A stretch of 35,011 bases of DNA from Flavobacteriales bacterium (GTDB lineage Bacteria > Bacteroidota > Bacteroidia > Flavobacteriales > UBA7430): NCBI GenBank assembly GCA_002692065.1, contig NZJX01000006.1, positions 1-35,011 of the forward strand, given 5' to 3'. The notes under the pieces were generated by a model, which was not told the origin of the DNA, searched no databases, and saw only the letters and a program-made list of their open reading frames with translations. This document shows positions 8,865 to 17,201 of the stretch, piece after piece. The number at the start of each line of letters is the position of its first letter. Within the stretch, counting starts at the first letter, position 1. Position numbers and translations under genes: made by a program.

Positions 8865-9593
8865 TTATTTTACTGCAATATATATTGAAGCTACTCCCAT
8901 TGATAATGAATAACTTTTTACATTTATATATCCAGAGTTTTTAATAATTTTTTTTAACTCAAAACCATATGGAAAAGTATCAACTGATTTAGGGAGGTAA
9001 TTGTATGCATTACCATCTTCTGAAAAAAGTTTCCCTAATCTTGGAATTATATGGTAAAAGTAGAATTGGTAAATTTTTTTAAATATAAATATTTTAGGTT
9101 TTGAGAATTCTAAAATATATAGTTTACCTTTTGGTTTAAGAACTCTGTTAATTTCGTATAGTCCTTTTTCTAGATTTTCAAAGTTTCTCAGTCCAAAACT
9201 AATAGTAACTGCATCAAATTCATCTTTTTTAAATGGAAGTTTTTCTGAGTCTCCTAATTGAAGCTTGATTTTATGAGTTAATGATTTTTTAATTAATTTT
9301 TTACTCCCAATTTCTAGCATTTTTTTTGAAATGTCTAGACCAATAATTTCATTAGGTTTTGCTTTCATTAATGCAATTGCAAGATCACAGGTTCCAGTTG
9401 CAACGTCTAAGATATTTTTTGGTTGTTGCTTTTTAACATGGTTAGCAAGTTGGTTACGCCAATAAATATCTAAGCCTAAAGAAAGAAAGTGATTTAAAAA
9501 ATCATATTTATTGGAAATTTTATCAAACATTTTAACAATTTGTTCTTTCTTTGATAAACTAGATTTTTTATAAGGCGTTACAATTTTTTTCAA
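8865..9593 (-). CDS. ubiE: Demethylmenaquinone methyltransferase UbiE/MenG
   Basis: Catalyses the last step of menaquinone synthesis, C-methylation of demethylmenaquinone using SAM. The 242-residue product has the family N-terminus VTPYKKSSLSKKEQIVKMFD, the SAM motif ILDVATGTCDLA at about residues 61-72, GLDISKKML near 85-93, and the UbiE signatures ISFGLRNFENLEKGL at about 131-145 and LEFSKPK. The start is a TTG at 9593: a stop lies three codons upstream in frame, and the next ATG would remove the conserved VTPYK...KKEQ region. It is followed on the same strand by the winged-helix methyltransferase gene. Ubiquinone use is unlikely in this lineage, so MenG activity is the better reading. Confidence 0.93.
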   Translation of the reverse strand: MKKIVTPYKKSSLSKKEQIVKMFDKISNKYDFLNHFLSLGLDIYWRNQLANHVKKQQPKNILDVATGTCDLAIALMKAKPNEIIGLDISKKMLEIGSKKLIKKSLTHKIKLQLGDSEKLPFKKDEFDAVTISFGLRNFENLEKGLYEINRVLKPKGKLYILEFSKPKIFIFKKIYQFYFYHIIPRLGKLFSEDGNAYNYLPKSVDTFPYGFELKKIIKNSGYINVKSYSLSMGVASIYIAVK

Positions 9594-9713
9594 ATCAAAA
9601 TTTTATAAAAACACACTTTTAATTTCTTTATTTGTATTAGCTTAGGTAAATTATAATATTTATTAAAATACTTTATGAACTATAAAGGTAAAGTTTTATA
9701 GGTGAATTAATAC

Positions 9714-10121
9714 CTATTTTAAGATTCCGTTACGTCCACTTTTCCCGTCCATAGTTCCAGTTAAATATATATTTTTACTAACACCATTTTTTGAATTAAA
9801 TAGAGTCATAATAATAGATGAGTCTGAATTCCATTGGTATTTAGCTTTATCAAATATATCTTCTTCAACAAATCCCCCCATAAAACTAATTAAAGAATCA
9901 TTCCCTTGATAATTTATTTTTACATTATAAACATTTTTGTTTAAATCCAAAAAATTAAACATATTCCATACAGATACTTTTTTGTCAAATATTGAATCAG
10001 GGGTTTCATTTAAAAAAAGAGAGTCAATTTGAATATCAATAGTTATTTCATTTGAATCGTTTGATGGCTTGTTTTGGCATGAAAATAGAATTAAGGAAAA
10101 AAAAATTAAAAATTGCTTCAT
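9714..10121 (-). CDS. Small lipoprotein of unknown function
   Basis: A 135-residue product starting MKQFLIFFSLILFSC, a clear lipoprotein signal with the lipid Cys at about residue 15, followed by an Asn/Ser-rich tether. The mature domain (about residues 30-135) appears beta-rich and ends in a TGTMDGKSGRNGILK segment. No family is recognised. An upstream in-frame TTG at 10139 exists, but the ATG at 10121 gives the normal signal peptide. The gene stands alone, 120 bases upstream of ubiE on the same strand, and is divergent to the small membrane protein gene at 10195. Confidence 0.7.
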   Translation of the reverse strand: MKQFLIFFSLILFSCQNKPSNDSNEITIDIQIDSLFLNETPDSIFDKKVSVWNMFNFLDLNKNVYNVKINYQGNDSLISFMGGFVEEDIFDKAKYQWNSDSSIIMTLFNSKNGVSKNIYLTGTMDGKSGRNGILK

Positions 10122-10148
10122 AAATATTTTTACTTGCAATCTAGTATT

Positions 10149-10156
10149 TATATTTG
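10149..10156 (+). promoter_or_regulatory. Possible -7 promoter element for the small membrane protein gene
   Basis: The octamer TATATTTG matches TAnnTTTG and would start a transcript near 10163, about 32 bases ahead of the TTG at 10195. No convincing -33 element is present, so this only mildly supports the small gene downstream. Confidence 0.3.
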
Positions 10157-10194
10157 GGTTACAATAATTACTTTAAAATTAAATCGAAAAAATT

Positions 10195-10398
10195 TTGAAA
10201 TATTTAAAAGAAAATAAGGGAGCTGGAATAGTCTTTTTAATTACAATTGTTTTAATTTTTTTTCAAAATCTAATTGCTAAATATTATGGAGAAATAAATA
10301 GTCTTGTATGTATTATCATTTTAATGATAGGATTAATTTTTACTGTAATAATTTACAGAGTTAAGAGGGACAAAAAAAATAGCCATTTTATTATCTAA
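10195..10398 (+). CDS. Tiny two-helix membrane protein (hypothetical)
   Basis: Potential 67-residue protein: a short Lys-rich N-terminus, hydrophobic segment 1 at about residues 11-28 (GIVFLITIVLIFFQNLIA), segment 2 at about 36-55, then a basic tail RVKRDKKNSHF. The layout of two helices with positive ends is typical of small inner-membrane proteins. There is no ATG near the start; it would begin with TTG at 10195 (or a nearby ATT), with a stop five codons upstream. A -7-like octamer about 40 bases upstream supports it. No family or function is recognised, and chance hydrophobic frames are common in AT-rich DNA. Confidence 0.42.
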   Translation: MKYLKENKGAGIVFLITIVLIFFQNLIAKYYGEINSLVCIIILMIGLIFTVIIYRVKRDKKNSHFII

Positions 10399-10421
10399 AC
10401 ATAAAAAGTTAAAGAATCAAT

Positions 10422-13376
10422 TTAAAGTAAAATTTGAACTCCTAAGTTGAATTGAGGGGCATAATTAAAGTTTCTAAAATTATATTCTTTCCCATTAAAT
10501 GGATAGTACCATCTGTTTTTAGCACTTAAAAGGTTTCTTGCACTTAAAGAAATATTACTTTTTTCAGTGATCTTTCTATTTATTTTAAGGTTTAAAATAG
10601 GTTGAGGAGCCTGGTAAACGTCAACAGCTCCTTTTTGAACAATAACAATATTTTTTCCAGAAATATTAAAATTTGCACTAGATGTCCATTTATTAAATTG
10701 ATACTGGGAATAAAAATTAATTATATAAGGAGATTGGCCAAACATTGGTCTGGTGTCGGAATGATTGGGATCCAATGCTTGAATAAGCTCAAGCTCTTGT
10801 GAATCAATTTTTGTTTGAGATTTAATATACGAAGCATTAAACCCTAAGTTTAGAATTCTTTCTTTTTTTAAGAGAATTTTTTTTTTGAATTCAAATTCAA
10901 ATCCAAATAATAACGCTTGATCAACATTTCTCCACGATAATTCTATATTTTGAGCTTGAGGATTCATTACTTGTTCAATTGGATTTGTAAATTTTTTATA
11001 AAATCCTGATATACTAGCTATCCCAGCCCCTAAAAGATATCGCTCTAATCTTAAATCTAAATTGTTAATTAGAGTTCGTTTTAAATTAGGATTTCCAATA
11101 AATTGAAAAGTCGTTTCAAAATCATACCAAGAAATAGGAGCAATTTCTCTAAAACTTGGTCTTGCTAAAGTTTTAGTAAATGAAATACGCAGAAATGAAT
11201 TTTCATCTAAATTATATTTAGCATTCAATGCTGGAAGAATATCACTATTATTTAGTCTACCAATATCTTGTTCCGCATCTGAACTCACTGCAAGAATTTT
11301 AGAATTTTCAAATCTTGCCCCAAAGGTAATTTCTAAAATATCAGTTGGGTTTAGTGTGCTCATTATATAGGAACTTAAAATTTTTTGTTCTGCATTATAT
11401 TGATTTTTTATTTCAGTATTGTCGATTACATTAATGTATTCCCCTTGCCCCCCCAGGCCAGTATTTGACTGTCCAACAATCATATTTTCAGAATTAAAAT
11501 ACTCCTTTAAATTATCATTATAGTTAATCCCATTTGCAATAAAAGTATAACGATATTCAATATTGTCTCTTTTTTTATCTAAATAGTAAAATCCTAATTT
11601 TATAAATTCAGAATCATTCAGGTTAAATTTATAATCTGATTTAAAATTAATATTATCTTCATTTAGATAACGGTAATATCTGGTTGGTGCTGGATATAGA
11701 TTTGCTTGGATTGAATATGTAGGTAATGTATCTAAATAAATATCTCCAGTTTCATCATCTTCAAGATATATATACTCATAAGAATTAGTGAATACTCTTA
11801 AATCAGGTGTATTTTGATAGGATTTGGTCAAACCTAAATACCAATTTAGTTCTGAATTTTTATTTCTAGAAAATTTATGGTTACCAGATAATTGTGAGGT
11901 TTTCATTTGTCTTTCAAGATATCTTTGAGTTCTCTGTTCTTCATATAATCCAAAGGCATCAGACATATTTTCACCATCAAAGTATCTTGCAGAACTTTGT
12001 CCACTTTGGTTAATCATTCCCATCAAAGCCAATTTGTGGTTATCATTAAATTTTATTGAAGTAGTTGTGAAAATTGAGCCAAAAATATTTTCATCGCCTC
12101 TAGATTCCAAACCAACTTTATCAGGATTAAGAGTTTGAGATGCACTACCTGTTTGTTTATACCTTCCAAATTCAGCATTTTCGAAGTATAAATATTTTTT
12201 TGAATAATTTACACCAGAATAGAATCCAACCTCTTTTTCCTTTAAAATATATTTATTACCTATGCTAAAGTTAAGTGATCTATTTAATCCAGACCTATAT
12301 CTTTCAGGGTCCCAATTTTTGGAAAATGAATTTGTAGCTATTGAAAGAGAGTCGTTAGTTTTGATTCTATGTTGTTCTATCCAAAACCACCTTTCAGACC
12401 AACTATTAAAATTACCATTATCATCTTGAACTTCATTTAATGTCATGTTTGCGTAACTAGGATCTTGGGATTGAGCATAGTAAAAAGCTTGTTCAAATGA
12501 AGATGGATCGTAGTTATTAATTCCATTTTGTAAAACAAAATCTGGAATATCTCTTGATCCGTCATCATATCCAATCCAGTCAGTGTTACTTGGGTCTTGT
12601 CTTAAAAAATTATTATTAAGATTTGATAAGTTTGAATACCCAGTACTATAATTAAAAAATACTTCCAGAGAATCGGGGAAGTCACTAGTATATAAATCAA
12701 CTAATCCTCCAGTAAAATTTCCAGGAAGATCAGGAGTAAAAGTCTTAAACACTAATATATTATCAATAATATTTGAAGGGATTAAGTCCATTTGAACAGA
12801 GTTTTTATTGGGATCTAAGCTAGGAATTGCAACTCCATTTAATGTTGCTAAACTATAACGATCACTTAATCCTCTTACAAATACATACTTGCCACTTTGA
12901 ATATTTACTCCGCTAACATTTTTAACAGCTTCAGCTGCATTTGAACTCCCAGTTATTCTCATTTGTTTTTTTGAAAGAGTATTTATTAATCCTATAGATT
13001 TTTTTTGAACATTTACTACATATGACTCATCTTTTCTATTAACTTTTGTAACTAAGTTAACATCATCAATAGTATAACTATCTGAAATAAGTTCAAAGTT
13101 AACTGTTAAGTTATTATCCAAATTTATTTCTATGGTATCATTTAGATATGAAATGTATTGGCAAATAATTTTTACTATACCGCTTTCAATATTTAAAATT
13201 TCGTAATTACCCTCAAAATCTGAGATTGTTCCATTATTTCCTCCATCTAGATAAACAGATGCTCCAATTAATCCTTCTCCAGTTGATTTATCAGAAATTT
13301 TTCCAGATATCTTAAAATTATTTTGGCTAAAGACAATATTAGACACAAAAAGTATTACGGCTAAGTAATGTTTCAT
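10422..13376 (-). CDS. TonB-dependent outer-membrane receptor with carboxypeptidase-regulatory-like domain
   Basis: A 984-residue outer-membrane receptor. A signal peptide ends at VFSQ (about residue 18). Next are a carboxypeptidase-regulatory-like beta-sandwich at about 22-98 (ISGKISDKSTGEGLIGASVYL...), a plug domain at about 125-235 containing FVRGLSDRYSLATLNGVAIPS, and a long barrel domain ending in NLGVQILL. The form resembles stand-alone Bacteroidota receptors more than SusC, and no SusD is next to it. It is divergent from a secreted T9SS-type gene, with Pho-box-like repeats between them, and a PiT phosphate transporter and a PhoB-like regulator follow on the other strand. From this context I infer uptake of phosphate or a phosphorus compound; the sequence alone does not identify the ligand. 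ATG start at 13376. Confidence 0.9.
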   Translation of the reverse strand: MKHYLAVILFVSNIVFSQNNFKISGKISDKSTGEGLIGASVYLDGGNNGTISDFEGNYEILNIESGIVKIICQYISYLNDTIEINLDNNLTVNFELISDSYTIDDVNLVTKVNRKDESYVVNVQKKSIGLINTLSKKQMRITGSSNAAEAVKNVSGVNIQSGKYVFVRGLSDRYSLATLNGVAIPSLDPNKNSVQMDLIPSNIIDNILVFKTFTPDLPGNFTGGLVDLYTSDFPDSLEVFFNYSTGYSNLSNLNNNFLRQDPSNTDWIGYDDGSRDIPDFVLQNGINNYDPSSFEQAFYYAQSQDPSYANMTLNEVQDDNGNFNSWSERWFWIEQHRIKTNDSLSIATNSFSKNWDPERYRSGLNRSLNFSIGNKYILKEKEVGFYSGVNYSKKYLYFENAEFGRYKQTGSASQTLNPDKVGLESRGDENIFGSIFTTTSIKFNDNHKLALMGMINQSGQSSARYFDGENMSDAFGLYEEQRTQRYLERQMKTSQLSGNHKFSRNKNSELNWYLGLTKSYQNTPDLRVFTNSYEYIYLEDDETGDIYLDTLPTYSIQANLYPAPTRYYRYLNEDNINFKSDYKFNLNDSEFIKLGFYYLDKKRDNIEYRYTFIANGINYNDNLKEYFNSENMIVGQSNTGLGGQGEYINVIDNTEIKNQYNAEQKILSSYIMSTLNPTDILEITFGARFENSKILAVSSDAEQDIGRLNNSDILPALNAKYNLDENSFLRISFTKTLARPSFREIAPISWYDFETTFQFIGNPNLKRTLINNLDLRLERYLLGAGIASISGFYKKFTNPIEQVMNPQAQNIELSWRNVDQALLFGFEFEFKKKILLKKERILNLGFNASYIKSQTKIDSQELELIQALDPNHSDTRPMFGQSPYIINFYSQYQFNKWTSSANFNISGKNIVIVQKGAVDVYQAPQPILNLKINRKITEKSNISLSARNLLSAKNRWYYPFNGKEYNFRNFNYAPQFNLGVQILL

Positions 13377-13414
13377 TTTTAAAATATTATTTATACAAAT
13401 GAAATGCTCTTATG

Positions 13415-13443
13415 TTAACATACTATGACATTAATATTAACTT
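13415..13443. promoter_or_regulatory. Pho-box-like triple direct repeat
   Basis: Three 7-bp units, TTAACAT (13415), TGACATT (13426) and TTAACTT (13437), are separated by 4-bp AT-rich spacers, giving an exact 11-bp period. This is the geometry of PhoB/PhoP binding sites, and TTAACA matches the B. subtilis PhoP half-site. The array lies between two divergent genes, 39 bases from the TonB receptor start. On the minus strand a one-mismatch -7-like octamer (TTCATTTG, 13403-13396) sits 11 bases from its edge, a spacing like that of PhoB-activated promoters. Binding by the regulator encoded at 16355 is inference. Confidence 0.5.
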
Positions 13444-13547
13444 AATATAAATTTATATGAATTAATAACTAAAAATTAATATAAGTTAAAGAATTAAATA
13501 ATATTACATTACCAAGTTTATTTTCAAATTAATCAAAAAATATTGTT

Positions 13548-15014
13548 ATGGATTTTAAATTACTCTTTTTAAATTCTTTATCTTTTTTATTTATTTTCTT
13601 AATTTATGCAGATGATATTACTATTTCAAACAACGTTGGTGTATGAGAAGTTTATTGGACCTCTGACAATACATATCACCTAGATGGTGGAGTGTTTGTA
13701 GATGCTGGAACAACTCTTTACATTGAGGCGGGTACAGTAATAAAAGGTATGCCAGGAGTTGGTCAAGAATCGTCATATTTGTGCGTAGCAAGGGGGGCGA
13801 AGTTGTATGCAGAAGGAACTGCTGATGCTCCAATTATTTTTACATTTGAGCAAGATCCATTAGACGGCTCAGTTCCTTTAACTACAAGAGGACAATGGGG
13901 TGGACTAATTGTACTTGGTTATGCTACATTGAATTCAATTCCGGGAGAATCAGCTGTTGAGGGAATTCCAACAAATGATCCTCGTGGAATATATGGAGGG
14001 AATAATGATACAGATAATTCTGGAGTTATTTCATATGTTTCAATTCGTCATGGAGGCACAGAAATTGGTGCAGGTAACGAAATAAATGGACTTACACTAG
14101 GTGGAGTTGGATCTGAAACTTCGATAAATAATGTAGAAGTTATTGCAAATATGGATGACGGTATCGAGTTTTTTGGAGGGACAGTAAGTATTCAACATGC
14201 TTTTGTTTCTGCATGTGGTGATGATAGCTTTGATTATGATTAGGGATGGCGAGGTCAATTAAATTCACACTGGGTGTGCATAGTTTCTTCAGATGATGGT
14301 GATAGAGGTGGAGAACATGATGGAGGGACAGATCCAGAGACAGCGCAACCGTATGCAATACCATTTATAGATAATGCAATTTTTGTTGGAAGAGGATCTG
14401 ATGCTGGAAAAAGAGCATTAACCTTTAGAGATAACGCAGGAGGTAATTACACTAACTCTATGTTTGTGAACTGGGCTAAGGGAGTTGATATTGAAGATTT
14501 AGAACAAGGTGAAGATTCATATTCAAGATTTTTAAGTGGAGAGTTAACTTTTACAAATAATATTGTAGATGTTGCTTCAGATGCATTTGTTACATCTCAG
14601 GGGGAAGATTTGTCTAATTATTTTGAAGAAAATGGTAATACCAAATCTTCTAATCATGGGATTACTTGGACACCAAATGAAGTAAACATGGGAGGACATG
14701 CAAATTGGGCGACATGGACATTAGCAATGACTTCAGGTTGGGTAGAACCAGGATTCTCAGTAAATATTGATAAAATAATTTCAGAAGATTTTACTATTTA
14801 CCCAAATCCAGTTATTAATTCATTAAATGTAAAGTTCAATGAAACTAGAACTGGTAATTTTCAATTGACAAACTCTTTAGGTCAAGTTATTAAAAAAGGA
14901 TTTATAGACGGTAGAATGATTAATATTACTGACATAAATTCAAAAGGAATATATATTCTTAATATTAATTTTGAAAATGATATTTCTGTCAGTAAAATTA
15001 TATACAAAAATTAA
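13548..15014 (+). pseudogene. Secreted T9SS-sorted protein gene interrupted by two in-frame stop codons
   Basis: One continuous frame of 489 codons runs from ATG 13548 to TAA 15012-15014, but contains TGA at 13644-13646 (codon 33) and TAG at 14241-14243 (codon 232). Apart from these stops it reads as a single exported protein: hydrophobic signal-like N-terminus, a beta-helix-like region (VFVDAGTTLYIEAGTVIKG, then TRGQWGGLIVLGYA), DDSFDYD-stop-GWRGQ, and a C-terminal T9SS type A sorting domain (FTIYPNPVINSLNV ... GIYILNINF). As I recall, relatives have DYDQGWRG at the second stop, so TAG replaces CAG by one base; the TGA could derive from TGG. No frameshift is seen. Either a recent pseudogene, a readthrough gene, or assembly error. 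It lies divergent to the TonB receptor and upstream of the phosphate transporter. Confidence 0.85.
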
Positions 15015-15031
15015 TTTATCTAATTTACAAT

Positions 15032-15066
15032 AAAAAAAAAGGTCTTAATATTAGGGCCTTTTTTTT
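15032..15066 (+). terminator. Rho-independent terminator after the interrupted T9SS gene
   Basis: A 9-bp stem (AAGGTCTTA / TAGGGCCTT, with two G-U pairs in RNA) closes a 4-base ATAT loop at 15039-15060, followed by a T-run to 15066. An A-run precedes the stem, so it could also act in reverse. It starts about 25 bases after the stop of the interrupted gene and separates it from the PiT transporter gene. Confidence 0.85.
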
Positions 15067-15133
15067 ATATAATATAGTTCGGTTTTCTATAATTTTTTTT
15101 GTTCTTTTACAATGCTATTTTTTAGAAAACTTT

Positions 15134-16279
15134 ATGCTAAAAATATTAAAGAGATTTAGTTATCCAATTAATTTGTGGATTCAAAAAGATGAAAGATCTT
15201 TCCTTACATTTGTAATTATTGCATTGTTATTAGCAATATTTAGTGTACCAAATCCTAATATTGCAATGTGGGTTGGGTTTTTATTTGCAGCATATGCAGC
15301 AGTTGCTAATGATAGTATACAAACGTTAGGAACTTTTATTGCTTCAAATCAAGACAAGAAATGGTGGGTCCTTTGGATTTTCATAGGTAGTATTTTTTTG
15401 CTCACTGTTGGTTATAGTTGGTTTTTTTATAATGGAGATGTCTCTCATGGACGATTATTATCTAAAGGATTTGATATTGCCCCAAAAAAATTTCACTTTT
15501 TACAGATTGCTGCACCTATCTTTTTATTGATTCTTACTCGATTAAGAATGCCTGTATCAACAACATTCATTCTTTTAACATCTTTTGCCACTGCGCCTGC
15601 TGCAATAGGTAAGGTTTTAGCTAAAAGTATGAGTGGCTATATATTAGCATTATTTTTAGGATTATCAGTCTTCTTATTAATTTCTAAACTTTCGAAAAAA
15701 TACTTTATAGGCAAGCCTAAATTTATCTGGACTATAATTCAATGGATTACTTCAGGTACTTTATGGTCAGTATGGTTAATGCAGGATGCCGCAAATATTG
15801 CAGTATATCTTCCAAGGGATATGAATTTTTTAGAATTTTTAGGATTCGCTGCTACAATATTTTGTGGGTTAGGAATGTTACTTTATTTCAAAGGAGGTAG
15901 AATTCAAAAAATAGTTACTGAGAAATCTGTAGTTCATGATGTTCGTTTTGCTACGATCATAGATTTTATTTATTGTTTAATATTATTTTATTTTAAACTT
16001 TATTCTCAAATTCCTATGAGTACAACATGGGTATTTATTGGATTATTAGGAGGAAGAGAAATAGCAATGTCATTGAGAAATACAGGATCTCATGGTCTTT
16101 TATTTTCCATAAAACTATTATTAAAAGATTTTACACTTGCTTTTATTGGTCTAATTATCTCAATTGTTATTGCAATTCAAGTGAACGAAGAATTAACATT
16201 TACTAAAATGACACAGTCAGTTCCCAATGAATTTAATGCAAGTATGAAAGAGTTTTTTTTAAATTTAATGATAAAATGA
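15134..16279 (+). CDS. PiT-family inorganic phosphate transporter
   Basis: A 381-residue inner-membrane protein with about ten hydrophobic segments. It carries the duplicated PiT signatures: AVANDSIQTLGTFIAS at about residues 56-71 and, in the second half, QDAANIAVYLPR. These are paired with the PVSTT and PMSTT motifs (MPVSTTFILL and IPMSTTWVFIGLLGG) that belong to the same repeats. PiT proteins import phosphate with a coupling cation. Its position between the TonB receptor region and a PhoB-like regulator fits a phosphate role. A terminator ends the preceding transcript, so it probably has its own promoter, although I found no clear -7 element. The ATG is at 15134 and the stop is TGA. Confidence 0.9.
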   Translation: MLKILKRFSYPINLWIQKDERSFLTFVIIALLLAIFSVPNPNIAMWVGFLFAAYAAVANDSIQTLGTFIASNQDKKWWVLWIFIGSIFLLTVGYSWFFYNGDVSHGRLLSKGFDIAPKKFHFLQIAAPIFLLILTRLRMPVSTTFILLTSFATAPAAIGKVLAKSMSGYILALFLGLSVFLLISKLSKKYFIGKPKFIWTIIQWITSGTLWSVWLMQDAANIAVYLPRDMNFLEFLGFAATIFCGLGMLLYFKGGRIQKIVTEKSVVHDVRFATIIDFIYCLILFYFKLYSQIPMSTTWVFIGLLGGREIAMSLRNTGSHGLLFSIKLLLKDFTLAFIGLIISIVIAIQVNEELTFTKMTQSVPNEFNASMKEFFLNLMIK

Positions 16280-16302
16280 ATATAATTTTTTTTCATCTAT
16301 AA

Positions 16303-16310
16303 TACTTTTG
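16303..16310 (+). promoter_or_regulatory. Possible -7 promoter element for the response regulator gene
   Basis: The octamer TACTTTTG fits TAnnTTTG and lies 44 bases before the ATG at 16355. No -33 match is found at 19 bases' spacing. The regulator may instead be co-transcribed with the phosphate transporter, whose stop is 75 bases upstream of its ATG. Confidence 0.3.
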
Positions 16311-16354
16311 TTACTTTTAAATGTTGATAAAGAAATTATTTCAAAATAAGACTT

Positions 16355-17053
16355 ATGAATATATCCAAAAGAGTTTTATTAATAGATGATGAAAAATATA
16401 TTTTAGAGTTCTTAAGTTATAATTTAACTAAGGAGGGATTTGAAGTTATGACATGCAATGATAGTAACTCAGTATTAAATTTAATTGAAGAGTTCCAACC
16501 TAGTTTAATATTAATAGATATAACGATGCCAAATATAGATGGAATTGAAACTTGTGAGGCTATCAGATCTAATCCTAAATATGATCATATTATTATTGCT
16601 TTTTTGACAGCTAGAGCTGAAGATTATTCTCAGATTGCTGGACTAGAAGCTGGAGCTGATGATTATATAAAGAAACCTATCAAACCAAAGGTTTTAGTTA
16701 GTAGAGTAAAAGCTTTATTAAGACGAAAGAGCAGTGAAAATCCATATCATGAAAGTTCTAAAGAATTGATAGAAATTTCTGACTTAAGAATTGATAGAGA
16801 AACTTATTCTGTAAATGTTGAAAATCAAAATATATTTTTACCCAGAAAAGAGTTTGAATTACTCTATCTTTTAGCCTCTAAACCGGGAAAAGTTTTTAAA
16901 AGAGAAGAAATATTTGATAAAATATGGGGAGACGATGTTTTAGTTGGTGGAAGAACAATAGATGTTCATGTTAGAAAAATTCGACAAAAATTAACAAAAC
17001 AATACATAACTACAGTTAAAGGTGTAGGGTATAAATTTAATACCAATATGTAA
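16355..17053 (+). CDS. PhoB/OmpR-type two-component response regulator
   Basis: A 232-residue DNA-binding regulator. The receiver domain (about residues 6-122) has the acidic pair in LLIDDEKYI, the phospho-acceptor Asp at about 55 in LIDITMPNIDG, the conserved Thr in FLTARAED and the Lys in YIKKPIKPKVLVSRVKALLRR. The C-terminal winged helix (about 131-230) shows LPRKEFELLYLLASKPGKVFKREEIFDKIWG, GRTIDVHVRKIRQKL and VKGVGYKF, typical of the OmpR/PhoB class. Adjacency to a PiT transporter and Pho-box-like repeats suggests PhoB function, but OmpR-family members look alike. No histidine kinase is encoded nearby, so the partner must be elsewhere. Confidence 0.92.
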   Translation: MNISKRVLLIDDEKYILEFLSYNLTKEGFEVMTCNDSNSVLNLIEEFQPSLILIDITMPNIDGIETCEAIRSNPKYDHIIIAFLTARAEDYSQIAGLEAGADDYIKKPIKPKVLVSRVKALLRRKSSENPYHESSKELIEISDLRIDRETYSVNVENQNIFLPRKEFELLYLLASKPGKVFKREEIFDKIWGDDVLVGGRTIDVHVRKIRQKLTKQYITTVKGVGYKFNTNM

Positions 17054-17201
17054 TTATCTTTTCCTAATTTAAATCTAGGAATAAATATTTTTACTCATCC
17101 AAATTAATAATTATATATCCATTTAATTATTTTAAATGGTATTTTCTTTTATTAAAATAAATTCATAAAATTTTAATCAATTTATTAATATATTTACCAA
17201 A

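Noticed and set aside
10422-13376. SusC identity for the TonB receptor
   Set aside because: There is no SusD partner and the gene neighbourhood is phosphate-like, so a general TonB receptor call is safer.
13644-13646. In-frame TGA as a selenocysteine codon, or an alternative genetic code for TGA/TAG
   Set aside because: A second stop of a different type (TAG) lies in the same gene, no SECIS-like hairpin was seen, and both TGA and TAG serve as normal stops for other genes in the window.
13621-14364. Minus-strand frames opposite the interrupted T9SS gene
   Set aside because: They are low-complexity His/Leu-rich translations opposite a frame with clear domain motifs.
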